Positions 38,047-47,058 of a stretch of 64,000 nucleotides of DNA are shown piece after piece. Location: assembly GCF_023540835.1 (NCBI RefSeq), contig NZ_JALKCU010000001.1, positions 1,116,001-1,180,000 of the forward strand. The letters run 5' to 3'. The notes under the pieces are model-generated. The model was not told the DNA's origin. It ran no database searches and was given only the letters and a program-made list of their open reading frames with translations. Source of the DNA: Marivivens geojensis. GTDB taxonomy: Bacteria; Pseudomonadota; Alphaproteobacteria; Rhodobacterales; Rhodobacteraceae. How positions within the stretch are numbered: position 1 is the first letter of the stretch; the number at the start of each line of letters is the position of its first letter. Position numbers and translations under genes: made by a program.

Positions 38047-38970
38047 ATGCGGATTGCGGTGATCGGTGCTGGCTCAATTGGTCGGCGCCATTTTGATAAC
38101 CTTGTTTCTCTCGGCATTGACGCGGTTCAGGTGCCACATCGCAGCTATCGCCCTGATGTTCTGGATGACTGCGACGCTGCGGTCATTGCGACCGCCACTG
38201 ACGTGCGCACGGGGCCGATTGCGGATGCGGCGGACCGCGACCTTCCGATGTATATCGAAAAACCGCTCGCCTTTCGGGCGGCTGACTTGGCAACGATCGA
38301 ACGCCTGACAGCGAAAGTTGCAGATCGCACGATGCTGGGTCTGATGATGCGCTATCACCCCGCATTCCGTGCATTGGCTGATATGGACATGTCGACTGCG
38401 GTGCGTTTTAGCCTCGATATCGGGCACGACGTCACGCAATGGCGGCAGAACTGGAAATTCTCGGAAAGCTATGCGGCCAAGGCTGACGGAGGTGGAGTAC
38501 TACTGGACCTCTGCCATGAGATCGACATGGCCTCGGTTCTGTTCCCAGACCTCATGCTCAAATCGGTCACGTCTGTCGGTCATCCAAATTATGACGGCGT
38601 CGATTTTTCATCGCGTCTGACCGTGCAAACGGGGGCAGGGGCCGAAGGGTCGATCGGGATGGATTATCTGACCCCGCAGCTTCACCGTCGGACCATCGTT
38701 TATGCTGTCGATGCGATTTATGATTTCGATTTCGCGGCACAGCGCTACGAAGTCAAAAACACGACCGGCGCCCGCCTGATTGATCTGCCGCTCGAACGGA
38801 ACGAGATGTTCGTGGGGATCACGCGCGATTGGATTACCCTTCTTGAGGGGCGCGAGATTACAAATCGACTGTTGCCACGCATTGACCGCGTGACCACCAG
38901 CACAGCGCTCACCGCTGCCGCGTGGGAAGCGCGGAAGTTCGTTGGGCACATCACAAAGGAGATCCCATGA
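38047..38970 (+). CDS. Gfo/Idh/MocA-type oxidoreductase in a CMP-sugar operon
   Basis: A 307-residue NAD(P)-dependent oxidoreductase: a Rossmann start MRIAVIGAGSIGRRHFDNL, the EKPLAF motif, and a C-terminal substrate domain with GGVLLDLCHEIDM. The downstream gene overlaps by ATGA and is a CMP-acylneuraminate synthetase. The third gene is an SDR. This suggests that the enzyme acts on a sugar or nonulosonate intermediate. The start is the ATG preceded by GGGAGG. The exact substrate is unknown. Confidence 0.82.
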   Translation: MRIAVIGAGSIGRRHFDNLVSLGIDAVQVPHRSYRPDVLDDCDAAVIATATDVRTGPIADAADRDLPMYIEKPLAFRAADLATIERLTAKVADRTMLGLMMRYHPAFRALADMDMSTAVRFSLDIGHDVTQWRQNWKFSESYAAKADGGGVLLDLCHEIDMASVLFPDLMLKSVTSVGHPNYDGVDFSSRLTVQTGAGAEGSIGMDYLTPQLHRRTIVYAVDAIYDFDFAAQRYEVKNTTGARLIDLPLERNEMFVGITRDWITLLEGREITNRLLPRIDRVTTSTALTAAAWEARKFVGHITKEIP

Positions 38971-39674
38971 TTTTGGGTCATATCGGCGTCCGCAAGGGCT
39001 CCAAGGGCGTTCCGCGTAAGAACTTTAAGCCGATCTGCGGCAAGCCGCTGATCGATTGGTCGCTTGAACAATTGCTCGAACATCCGCAAGTGGATGCAGT
39101 TGTTGTCTCGACCGATGACGAAGAGATTTACGAACACGCCGTTGCCAAGGGCACGCTGGCGATTGGGTTGCGTCCTGATCACCTCGCCACGGACGCGGCA
39201 GGTAAATGGGGTGTGTGGCAGCACGCGCTTGAGGCGTCTGAGGCGCTGATCGGCAAAGTCGACGCGTTTCTGGACCTCGATGCGACATCGCCACTACGGT
39301 TGCCATCAGACATCACCGATGCGCTGGCACTCTATGAGGCAGAACACCCCGATATGGTCATGTCCTGCTGTGAGGCGCGCAAGAACCCGTATTTCAACCT
39401 CGTTGAACCCGATGAAACAGGAGCGTTGCACGTGTCGAAACCTCTCCCCGGTGGGGTGGTAGCGCGTCAGGCGGCGCCGACCGTCTATGAACACGCGGCA
39501 AGCACATATGTGGTCAAACCAGACTACCTCAAGACCGCGAAATCGCTCTACGAGGGGCGCGTCATTCCTTATCTGATGGATGCTGATCGTTGCGTCGACA
39601 TCGATAGCCCCTTTGATTTCAAACTCGTAGAATTCTTACTTAACGACCGACTGAAAGAGGCATCTAATGGCTGA
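38967..39674 (+). CDS. CMP-sugar synthetase (acylneuraminate cytidylyltransferase family)
   Basis: A 235-residue CMP-sugar synthetase of the NeuA/LegF class. The nucleotide-binding loop is HIGVRKGSKGVPRKNFKPICGKP. VVVSTDDEEI and FLDLDATSPLR follow, and there is an EARKNPYFN segment. It activates a nonulosonic acid with CTP. No CMP-Kdo synthetase motif distinguishes it as KdsB. It overlaps the Gfo/Idh gene by four bases and the SDR by eight. The nearby NeuB and NeuC genes support a nonulosonate role. Confidence 0.88.
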   Translation: MILGHIGVRKGSKGVPRKNFKPICGKPLIDWSLEQLLEHPQVDAVVVSTDDEEIYEHAVAKGTLAIGLRPDHLATDAAGKWGVWQHALEASEALIGKVDAFLDLDATSPLRLPSDITDALALYEAEHPDMVMSCCEARKNPYFNLVEPDETGALHVSKPLPGGVVARQAAPTVYEHAASTYVVKPDYLKTAKSLYEGRVIPYLMDADRCVDIDSPFDFKLVEFLLNDRLKEASNG

Positions 39675-40458
39675 TCAACTCAAGGGCCGCACGGTTTTCA
39701 TCACTGGTTCTGGCGGTGTTCTGGGCTCGACCTATGTGCGGCGGATGCTGGATGAAGGTGCGCGCGTTATCGCCTCTGACCTCAAGGGCCACCGTGCGGA
39801 TGCGCTGGTTGAAAAACACGGCTCGAACGAGAACTTCCGTTTTTATGACCTCGACGTTGGTGATGAGGACGGCTGTTCCGAGATATTCAAACGCATTCTG
39901 GCCGATGGTTGGGAGCCGAACGTGGTTCTCAATAACGCGGCGATCACGGGCGAGTTGTTAATGGGAGCGGGCAAACCGTTTCCTGATTTCGCAGACACCA
40001 GCGTCGAAGATTTCGAACGCACCCTGCGTACGAACCTGACAGGCGCGTTCATGATTGCGCGTCAGATGGACCGTGACATCGTCGGAAAATGGCCTTGCAC
40101 GCTGATCAACGTCGCGTCGATGTATGCGCTGAACGGCGCCCACCATCCGATTTATGATGGCATGCCGTTTAAGAACTTCTCGGCCTATGGCGTGACCAAA
40201 GCGGGTATTCACGGGCTGACCGTTTGGCTGGCTGGCTACTGGGCACCGCGCAAGGCGACGGTGAACACCATTGCGCCCGGGGCTGTGTTCAACAACCATT
40301 CCGAGGAATTCCAACGCCGCGTCGGCGAATTGATCATGGCGGGCCGTATGTGCGAGCCTGATGAGATCGCGGACGTGATGTTGTTCCTTGCCAGCCCGCA
40401 GTCGGGCTACATGACAGGCCAGTTGGTCAACGTCGATGGTGGCTTTAGCGCGTGGTAA
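39667..40458 (+). CDS. Short-chain dehydrogenase/reductase in the CMP-sugar operon
   Basis: A 263-residue SDR. The cofactor loop is ITGSGGVLGSTYVRRML and the NNAAITG strand is present. The catalytic YxxxK is YGVTKAG with the serine in INVASMYALNG. The C-terminal SGYMTGQLVNVDGGFSAW is typical. It belongs to the group of SDRs found with sialic or legionaminic acid genes (PtmA-like), but the substrate is not known. Its end overlaps the convergent Kdo-transferase-like gene by 14 bases. Confidence 0.85.
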   Translation: MADQLKGRTVFITGSGGVLGSTYVRRMLDEGARVIASDLKGHRADALVEKHGSNENFRFYDLDVGDEDGCSEIFKRILADGWEPNVVLNNAAITGELLMGAGKPFPDFADTSVEDFERTLRTNLTGAFMIARQMDRDIVGKWPCTLINVASMYALNGAHHPIYDGMPFKNFSAYGVTKAGIHGLTVWLAGYWAPRKATVNTIAPGAVFNNHSEEFQRRVGELIMAGRMCEPDEIADVMLFLASPQSGYMTGQLVNVDGGFSAW

Positions 40459-41743
40459 AGGCGTCTATCGCGGCGAGCGTTTTTTGAACGGCGCCCGTAT
40501 GTTCGGTAAAGAACGCTTCAATTTGATCGGGGTCGGCCTGCGGGTCGGCCCCGATTGCGTTTATCAACTCTGCCGTTGACTGAACGTGGGTGCAAACGCC
40601 TGCGGCAATTGCCTCAACTGCGGGGTATTCGATGGTGTGGATGTCTGGCCCAACGATCACGGGTTTCTTCATCGCCAACGGTTCGATGACGTTATGGGCG
40701 CCGAAGGGTGTAAAGCCACCGCCAACGATGACCTTATCCGCCATGGCGAGATAGAAATACATCTCGCCAATGCTGTCGCCCAATAGGACATCGACCTGTG
40801 GCGCGTTGCCTCGGCCTTGCAATAACGCATCGAAACAGGCTGTGCGATTCACCACGTAAAGTCCCGCGTCGCGGAGCATCGTCGCCACCTCGGCAAAGCG
40901 CTCTGGCTTGCGTGGCACGTAGACAAAGAGCGGGGCATTCTCGCCGCGCGTCGCCTTGATCGCGTCGATATAGACCTCGTCTTCACCTTCAACGGCGCTG
41001 GCTATGGTGATCACGGGACGATCGGGGGCCATCCATGCGCGCGCCGCGACACCCGCGACGGGCAGCTCAGCAGGGATCGGCTGTTCGAACCGTGTTTCAC
41101 CCGTGATGGTGATGTTGGTGACACCCACGCTCGCGAAACGGTCCTGTTGCAGCGCGGATTTCACCAGCGCACCCGCAAAGCCGCGCATCAGGTCGGCACG
41201 GGCAGGGGTTTTGATTTGATCGCGTTTATAGCTCTTGGACGGATATTGCGCGTTGCACATAAAGAGCGGCACGCCCTTGCGACGACATTCGGTGATCATC
41301 GCAGGCCAAATCTCGACTTCCATCACCAGCCCGTATTTCGGGGTGAAGGCGCGAAAGAACTTGGCATAGGTCCAGCGATATTCGAACGGCACCCAAACAG
41401 CGCGAAGTCGCCCAGCGGCAATTTCTTCGGCAAAGACACGCTCGGCCTCGCGACGACCTGTGGGAGTGAAGTGGGTGGTGACAACCGTTTCGCCACGGTC
41501 AAGGAGAGCCCGAACCAGAGGGACTGCGCTGCGCATTTCGCCCAGTGAAACCGCATGAACCCAGACCGATTTTGGCATCGGTTTGTGCATGCCAAAGCGT
41601 TCCTTAAGGTGCTGAAAATACAGTGCATCCTTTTGTCCACGACGCCACAGGTAGATCAGGATCAGCGGAAATCCGACAATCCAAGCCGCCTTGTAGAGCG
41701 ACAGCCAGCGGCGCAATCGCGGAGTGGGGAACTGTGCAATCAT
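40445..41743 (-). CDS. Kdo-transferase-like glycosyltransferase (GT30), copy 1
   Basis: A 432-residue WaaA-like protein: an N-terminal membrane anchor, then VWVHAVSLGEMRSAVPLVRAL with the GT30 catalytic glutamate. THFTPTGRREAERVF and VMEVEIWPAMI follow, then TGETRFEQP, and VGGGFTPFGAHNVIEPLAMKKPVIVGP at the CMP-sugar side. WaaA transfers Kdo from CMP-Kdo to lipid A precursor. Here it is the last gene of a neuB-neuC operon, only four bases after a second GT30-like gene. It may use a CMP-nonulosonate. The housekeeping waaA could also be one of the two. Confidence 0.85.
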   Translation of the reverse strand: MIAQFPTPRLRRWLSLYKAAWIVGFPLILIYLWRRGQKDALYFQHLKERFGMHKPMPKSVWVHAVSLGEMRSAVPLVRALLDRGETVVTTHFTPTGRREAERVFAEEIAAGRLRAVWVPFEYRWTYAKFFRAFTPKYGLVMEVEIWPAMITECRRKGVPLFMCNAQYPSKSYKRDQIKTPARADLMRGFAGALVKSALQQDRFASVGVTNITITGETRFEQPIPAELPVAGVAARAWMAPDRPVITIASAVEGEDEVYIDAIKATRGENAPLFVYVPRKPERFAEVATMLRDAGLYVVNRTACFDALLQGRGNAPQVDVLLGDSIGEMYFYLAMADKVIVGGGFTPFGAHNVIEPLAMKKPVIVGPDIHTIEYPAVEAIAAGVCTHVQSTAELINAIGADPQADPDQIEAFFTEHTGAVQKTLAAIDAFTTR

Positions 41744-41747
41744 TGCG

Positions 41748-42989
41748 TTAGTTTATCAACGAAACGAGACGGGCCGCCAGATCAAGTTTTCGATCCCGCT
41801 CTGCTGCGATCAATGCCGTTGCGGCACATGTTTGCGCAGAGAGCGTCGCGGGGTCCAATGCGACGATCTCTTTCGTCCCATTGATGGGCAAGGCACCGCC
41901 AACACCGTTGAGCATTTTGTAATCTGCGGCGAAATTCGCGGTGCGTGGGCCGTGTAGCACAGGGCAATTCAGGTTGACGGCTTCCCATGGATTATGGCCC
42001 TCAATGTCGCAAAAGGTACCACCGATCAGCGCGAACTCTGCCAGCCGATACCAGAGCCCCATTTGCCCAAAGCTGTTGTCTATGATGACATCGGCATCCC
42101 GCAGCGATGCGCTATCTGCGCCTATCGCCACCTTTAATCCGCGCTCTGTCGCCGCCTCGACGATGTCATCGGTGCGTTCAGGGCGACGCGGCGCAATGAC
42201 CAAGAGGCTGCCCGTTCGTCGGGTTTGGGCATCGAGCGCAATCGCCTCGTCGGTAGGGTGGCTCGACGCGCAGAGCCATAGTGACCGTCCGTTCAGGCCT
42301 CTTTCAATCGCAGCGCTTTCGTTTGGCCAGTCTGACAAAGGCGGGGCAATCGGTTTGAGCGATCCCGAAACCGTCACATCGCGGCCACCCAGTTTGGTCA
42401 GGTTCGCTGCGGTTTCATTGTCTTGGGCGTCGATGATCGCGATCCGAGCGAGCGCCGCGCCGTATAGCTTAGCGGCCTTGGCTCTTTTCTCAAATGCCTC
42501 GTTGTTGAGGCGCGCATTGACGATGGCTTGACCTACCCCACGTTCCGCCACCCGCCAGACCATCGCAGGCCAGAGGTCTTGTTCTGCCCAGATTGCAAGG
42601 TCAGGTTTCCAGTGCGTCAGGAAGCGATCCATCGCGTTCGGGAGATCAATCGGAAGGAACTGATGAACCGCACCCTCAATCGGGTTGCGATCCCATGCTG
42701 TGGCCGAATTGAGCGCGGTAGAGGTGATCAAAAACTGCAGGTCTGGACGCATCTCGCGCATCATGAGGATCAACCCACGCAGGGCCATAACCTCGCCCAC
42801 TCCAACGCCGTGCATCCAAACGAGTGGCCCGTTGGGGCGGGGCGCGCTCGGGTAGCCGAGCTTCTCACGCCAGCGCGTCGGATGTTCTTTGCCGCGTTTG
42901 AGCCTGCGTCTAAGGATAATCGGCGCGATGGGCTCGATCACTCCCGTCGCAATCATCAAAAGATGCAGGGAAAACGGCGGTTTACTCAC
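41748..42989 (-). CDS. Kdo-transferase-like glycosyltransferase (GT30), copy 2
   Basis: A 413-residue second GT30-like enzyme, only distantly similar to its neighbour. Motifs are VWMHGVGVGEVMALRGL with the candidate catalytic glutamate, AIWAEQDLWPAMV, TVSGSLKPI, and LIGGTFCDIEGHNPWEAVNLNCPVLHGP. It starts eight bases inside the neuC gene, so it is translationally linked to nonulosonate synthesis. A hydrophobic N-terminal stretch suggests inner-membrane attachment. Substrate assignments are inference; lipid A Kdo transfer is the alternative. Confidence 0.85.
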   Translation of the reverse strand: MSKPPFSLHLLMIATGVIEPIAPIILRRRLKRGKEHPTRWREKLGYPSAPRPNGPLVWMHGVGVGEVMALRGLILMMREMRPDLQFLITSTALNSATAWDRNPIEGAVHQFLPIDLPNAMDRFLTHWKPDLAIWAEQDLWPAMVWRVAERGVGQAIVNARLNNEAFEKRAKAAKLYGAALARIAIIDAQDNETAANLTKLGGRDVTVSGSLKPIAPPLSDWPNESAAIERGLNGRSLWLCASSHPTDEAIALDAQTRRTGSLLVIAPRRPERTDDIVEAATERGLKVAIGADSASLRDADVIIDNSFGQMGLWYRLAEFALIGGTFCDIEGHNPWEAVNLNCPVLHGPRTANFAADYKMLNGVGGALPINGTKEIVALDPATLSAQTCAATALIAAERDRKLDLAARLVSLIN

Positions 42990-44103
42990 TGTCCGTAAAC
43001 GCTTTTTGCAAGGACCCTGACCAGAAGCTCTCTGTCCCGAGGATCGTCATGAAACGCTCTGCTGCGCTGCCTTCGCCAAAGGCCGCGTGGCGGTCGTAGC
43101 GTTTACCCCAGTTCGAGGCGAGGAACTCTGCAATTGCGGGGCGGTCATATGCAGAGACGTGGCGGATGCTTTCTGCCTGCGCGCGGTTGGTCTGGCGGCT
43201 GCCCACGTCTAACGATGGGATGCCGATAAACGGTGCCTCGCGCACGCCCGCGCTGCTGTTCCCGATCATCGCCGAAGCATTGCGCATCAGTTCCGAGAAA
43301 TGGGCAAAGCGCATGGAGGGCAGGATGCGGAACCGATCCTTTGGCAGGGTGTCCATCGCGGCGAGGATACCATCCGTACCCGGATCGTTGTTCGGTGCGA
43401 TCACGACATAGGATTTCTCAGAGGCCACCAGTTCCGCGTAAAGCGATGCGGCCTGATCACCCATCGTTTCTGCCTCAGAGGTGACGGGATGGAAGACCAC
43501 TATGCCAAAGTCGTCAAACGGGATGGCATAGCGCGCTTTCACGTCCTCAATCGTCACGCCCGACGGTTGGGAGTGGAAATCCAACTCAGGAGAGCCGATC
43601 ACATGGATCGCCCCTTCGGGTTCGCCCAGTGCCATCACACGGCGGCCTGCATCCTGCGAGGACACAAAATGGTGGCTCGCGAGTTTGGAGTTGCAGTGGC
43701 GGAACACCTCATCAATCGTGCCCGACACTTCACCGCCCTCAATATGCGCCGAGCGAATGTAGTTCGTAGCACAGACCAGCGCACAAGCGAGTGCTTCGAT
43801 CCTGTCGCCGTGGATAACGACGAGGTCGGGTTTGTGCTCCATACAGAAGTCAGAAAACCCGATCACAGTTTTCGCAAGGATCATATCCTGCGGATCGCCC
43901 GCCCGTTGGTTGAGGAACTCATGCACCTGAACGCCGGGGACACGATGTACCTCAATCTTCGTCATGCCGTATTGTTCGAGCATATGCATGCCCGTGACAA
44001 AAAACGACACATCAAAGCCCGCGTCGCGGCACGCAATCGCAAGTGGCTCTAGCTTGCCAAAATCGGCACGAGTGCCAGTGACGAAGAGAATGGAACGGGT
44101 CAT
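42982..44103 (-). CDS. neuC: UDP-GlcNAc 2-epimerase, hydrolysing (NeuC type)
   Basis: A 373-residue hydrolysing 2-epimerase, beginning ILFVTGTRADFGKLEPLAIA. The middle has VVIHGDRIEALACALVCA and AHIEGGEVSGTIDEVFRH, and MIGNSSAGVREAPFIGIPSLDVGSR is the UDP-site signature. It makes ManNAc (or a 2,4-diacetamido analogue) plus UDP for NeuB. It follows neuB by 34 bases and overlaps the next gene. The sequence cannot separate NeuC from LegG substrate use. Confidence 0.9.
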   Translation of the reverse strand: MTRSILFVTGTRADFGKLEPLAIACRDAGFDVSFFVTGMHMLEQYGMTKIEVHRVPGVQVHEFLNQRAGDPQDMILAKTVIGFSDFCMEHKPDLVVIHGDRIEALACALVCATNYIRSAHIEGGEVSGTIDEVFRHCNSKLASHHFVSSQDAGRRVMALGEPEGAIHVIGSPELDFHSQPSGVTIEDVKARYAIPFDDFGIVVFHPVTSEAETMGDQAASLYAELVASEKSYVVIAPNNDPGTDGILAAMDTLPKDRFRILPSMRFAHFSELMRNASAMIGNSSAGVREAPFIGIPSLDVGSRQTNRAQAESIRHVSAYDRPAIAEFLASNWGKRYDRHAAFGEGSAAERFMTILGTESFWSGSLQKAFTDSE

Positions 44104-44137
44104 GACTGCTCTTTTAGCGCAATAGGCTAGTGAAATG

Positions 44138-45166
44138 CTAACGCAAATCGCTCCACTTAAGCTGGGTGTTCCGTGTTACAGAACGGGTCAGCGTCTTGCC
44201 AACGACCTTATCAAACTCGTAGCCAGCGATTTCACCAGAGCCAGGGCGACGGGCCCAGATGTCGGCTTCGGTGATGACGTGACCTTCGGGAAGGTCCTTA
44301 TCCGCAACGACCGAGGCACGGGCGAAGGCGTAGACAGGCTCTTCGGCTTCGGTGCGTTGTTTGGGGTTGTTGGCTGCGATCCAAATCTCTTTGGAACGGT
44401 CGATAATGTGGCGCAGTTCGGACGGGTCCATTGAGTTGATGATGTCTGGTCCCTTGCGGTAGCGCGTATCGGTATAGTGACGTTCAAGGATGCAGGCACC
44501 CAAAGCCACCGATGCCAGTGCCATTTCCGGCCCGATCGAGTGGTCAGAGAAGCCAACCACCGCGTTCGGGAATGCATTTTTCAGGTCGGTGACGCCACGC
44601 AGCGAAACGATTTCGGCAGGCGACGGGTAGAGGTTCGTGCATTCGAGGAGAGCATATTCAACGCCCGCATCCTCAAGGATTTGAACCGACGCGCGGATCG
44701 TGTCGATGGTCTGCATCCCTGTCGACATAATGACTGGCTTGCCCTTTTTCGCGATGTGACGAATGAGCGGGAGGTTATCCGCCTCACCAGAGCCGATCTT
44801 ATAGGCGGCAACGTCGAGTTCCTCGAGGAAATCGGCTGCGGCGCGGCTGAACGGGGTCGAAATCCAGATCATCCCCAATTCTTCGGAATAGCGCTTTAGC
44901 TCTGCCTCTTCGGCTTTGGACAGGGCGCAGCGTTCCATGACATGCCAGATCGAAACGTCCGCGTTCGGCGGAAAGATCGACTTTGCCTCATCGGTCATTT
45001 CATCTTCGATGATATGGGTCTGGTGCTTGATCATCTCACAGCCAGACAAAGCAGCGAGGCGCACCATTTCCTTAGCCACGTTCAAGTCGCCGCCGTGGTT
45101 GATACCGATCTCAGCGATGACGAGAGGGGGGTGGTCATGTCCGATTTTGCGGCCAGCGATTTCCAT
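44138..45166 (-). CDS. neuB: Nonulosonate synthase (NeuB family)
   Basis: A 342-residue enzyme that condenses phosphoenolpyruvate with ManNAc (or an analogue) to give a nonulosonic acid. The TIM barrel shows VIAEIGINHGGDLNVAKEM, IWISTPFSRAAADFLE, AAYKIGSGEADNLPLI, VIMSTGMQT and VGFSDHSIGPEMALASVALGA. The C-terminal SAF-type domain has LPEGHVITEADIWARRPG and GKTLTR. The start is the ATG with GGAG seven bases before it; an in-frame TTG four codons earlier is rejected. It is first in its operon and divergent from the PTP-like gene. Neu5Ac, legionaminic and other products remain possible. Confidence 0.9.
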   Translation of the reverse strand: MEIAGRKIGHDHPPLVIAEIGINHGGDLNVAKEMVRLAALSGCEMIKHQTHIIEDEMTDEAKSIFPPNADVSIWHVMERCALSKAEEAELKRYSEELGMIWISTPFSRAAADFLEELDVAAYKIGSGEADNLPLIRHIAKKGKPVIMSTGMQTIDTIRASVQILEDAGVEYALLECTNLYPSPAEIVSLRGVTDLKNAFPNAVVGFSDHSIGPEMALASVALGACILERHYTDTRYRKGPDIINSMDPSELRHIIDRSKEIWIAANNPKQRTEAEEPVYAFARASVVADKDLPEGHVITEADIWARRPGSGEIAGYEFDKVVGKTLTRSVTRNTQLKWSDLR

Positions 45167-45300
45167 GGGTAACTCCAAAACGAATTTGTTCTAGACCTAA
45201 GCGGGAACGGTGCGTCCTGCAATCGTCAATCTGGGCATGAAAGGTTGCATTCTGAGGCCCCTTAGCCCAAATGATGCCAGCGAACGATAAAGGGCAGGGT

Positions 45301-45975
45301 ATGTTCAAGAACCTCTGGAATAAGGCGAAGGCTTGGGAAAAAGCCCGCAATAAATCCTATGAAAAGCCCATCGTGACCGCAGAAGACCGCGAGCGTGCAC
45401 ACTATTACGCAAAGTGGATCGACCATGGGTTCCTACGCGTACGCTGGACGAATTTCGACCAGATCGCCGACGGTGTTTATCGGTCTAACCATCCTAGCCC
45501 CGAACGTATGGCCGAAATGGCGGAGATGGGCATCAAGACGGTGATCAACCTTCGGGGTGGTGCGAATATCCCGACATCGCTGCTTTCGGCTGAGGCGGCT
45601 GAAAAATACGGCATGAAGGTCATCACGATTGGCATGTCCGCCCGCAGCGCCCCCAATCCGCGTCAGATCGTCGAGTTTATGGATGTGATGGAAACGGCGG
45701 AAAAGCCTGTTCTGATTCACTGTAAATCGGGCGCAGATCGCACGGGATTGGCTGCTGTGATTTACTTGACCGAGATGCTCGGCGTGTCTGTCGAGGACGC
45801 CAGCGCGCACCTCAGCAGCAAGTATCTGCATTTCAAATGGTCGAAGACGGGCGTGCTGGACTTGTTTTTCGAAAACTACCGCAAAGCCCATGACGCGACA
45901 GGCATCGGTCTGCGCGAATGGGTGACGACCGTTTACGATCAGGACGCATTGAACCGCGAGTTCGCAGCGCGTTAA
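45301..45975 (+). CDS. PTP/DSP-like protein phosphatase
   Basis: A 224-residue protein with the Cys-based phosphatase loop [10 protein letters not shown] (nucleophile Cys141, Arg147), preceded by VINLRGG and an [16 protein letters not shown] region. It lacks a signal peptide. Proteins of this type (DSP/PTP-like, often DUF442-related) dephosphorylate phosphotyrosine proteins or small phosphate esters. It diverges from neuB and might regulate surface polysaccharide, which is inference. The start ATG 45301 has AGGG upstream. It is convergent with moaA, sharing TTAA at the stops. Confidence 0.85.
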   Translation: MFKNLWNKAKAWEKARNKSYEKPIVTAEDRERAHYYAKWIDHGFLRVRWTNFDQIADGVYRSNHPSPERMAEMAEMGIKTVINLRGGANIPTSLLSAEAAEKYGMKVITIGMSARSAPNPRQIVEFMDVMETAEKPVLIHCKSGADRTGLAAVIYLTEMLGVSVEDASAHLSSKYLHFKWSKTGVLDLFFENYRKAHDATGIGLREWVTTVYDQDALNREFAAR

Positions 45976-46976
45976 CCGCCTGTATGGCTCATGTGGCGGC
46001 TGACGCGGCCATCGACCGTTTGACGCGAATAATCGAAATCGTGGCCCTTGGGTTTTAGACCGATCGCGCGGTGAATGGCGGCCTCTAAGACATCGTCGTC
46101 GTTTGACGCGCGGAGCGGTTCGCGCAGGTCGGAATGACCCTCTTGCCCCAGACAGGTGTAAATTTCGCCCGTGCAGGTGATCCGCACGCGGTTACAGCTT
46201 TCGCAGAAGTTATGCGACATTGGCGTGATGAGGCCGATCTTTTGGCCTGTCTCTTCGATGCGAATATACCGCGCAGGCCCGCCTGATCGTTCCGCTAAAT
46301 CAGTGAGGGTAAACCGTTCGCCCAGTTGCTTGCGCAGATCATTGAGCGACCAATATTGGCCCAGACGATCCTCGTTTCCGATATCGCCCATCGGCATCAC
46401 CTCGATAAAGGTGAGGTCCATGTCACGGTCGGCGCACCAGCTCTGTAGAGTAAAGAGTTCGTCCTCGTTGAAGCCTTTCAGCGCAACCGCGTTGATTTTG
46501 ACGCGCAGCCCTGCCTTTTGGGCGGCATCAATCCCCTTGATCACTTGGGGCAAGCGGCCCCAGCGAGTGATGTCAGCGAATTTCTGATCGTCAAGCGTGT
46601 CGAGCGATACGTTCACGCGTCGCACGCCTGCCGCATAAAGGTCCTCCGCGTATTTCGCCAACTGACTACCGTTTGTGGTCAGCGTCAGTTCCTTGAGCGC
46701 TCCACTGTCGAGGTGGCGCGTCATCGCGTTGAAAAACGTCATGATCCCGCGCCGAACGAGCGGTTCACCCCCCGTGATCCGCAACTTTTCGACGCCAAGA
46801 CCGATAAAGGCGCTGCACAGTCGATCCAACTCTTCGAGCGTCAGGAGGTCCTTTTTGGGGAGGAACTCCATATTCTCTGACATGCAATAGACGCAGCGAA
46901 AATCACATCGGTCTGTGACGGACACCCGAAGGTATTTGATCGCGCGTGCGAAGGGATCGATGAGCTGCTTTTCCAT
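45972..46976 (-). CDS. moaA: GTP 3',8-cyclase MoaA
   Basis: A radical SAM enzyme of about 334 residues for the first step of molybdopterin synthesis. The SAM cluster motif CDFRCVYC sits in [17 protein letters not shown]. The second cluster has [13 protein letters not shown]. The GTP-side elements [10 protein letters not shown] and NGSQL are present. It provides cofactor for the molybdenum hydroxylase encoded at 18-21 kb, among others. The start [12 protein letters not shown] is preferred by similarity; an ATG at 47000 has a better AGGA site, giving eight more residues. No molybdenum-cofactor riboswitch is evident upstream. Confidence 0.93.
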   Translation of the reverse strand: MEKQLIDPFARAIKYLRVSVTDRCDFRCVYCMSENMEFLPKKDLLTLEELDRLCSAFIGLGVEKLRITGGEPLVRRGIMTFFNAMTRHLDSGALKELTLTTNGSQLAKYAEDLYAAGVRRVNVSLDTLDDQKFADITRWGRLPQVIKGIDAAQKAGLRVKINAVALKGFNEDELFTLQSWCADRDMDLTFIEVMPMGDIGNEDRLGQYWSLNDLRKQLGERFTLTDLAERSGGPARYIRIEETGQKIGLITPMSHNFCESCNRVRITCTGEIYTCLGQEGHSDLREPLRASNDDDVLEAAIHRAIGLKPKGHDFDYSRQTVDGRVSRHMSHTGG

Positions 46977-47058
46977 GATCGCGAAGGTAGGGCGGTGCAT
47001 GGGGTCCTGCAAGGGGCAAGCGATAGGTGATTTTTATCTATTCGACCAAAGTCGCGCT

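Noticed and set aside
46977-47058. Molybdenum-cofactor riboswitch before moaA
   Set aside because: The gap is only 82 bases and shows no strong paired elements.
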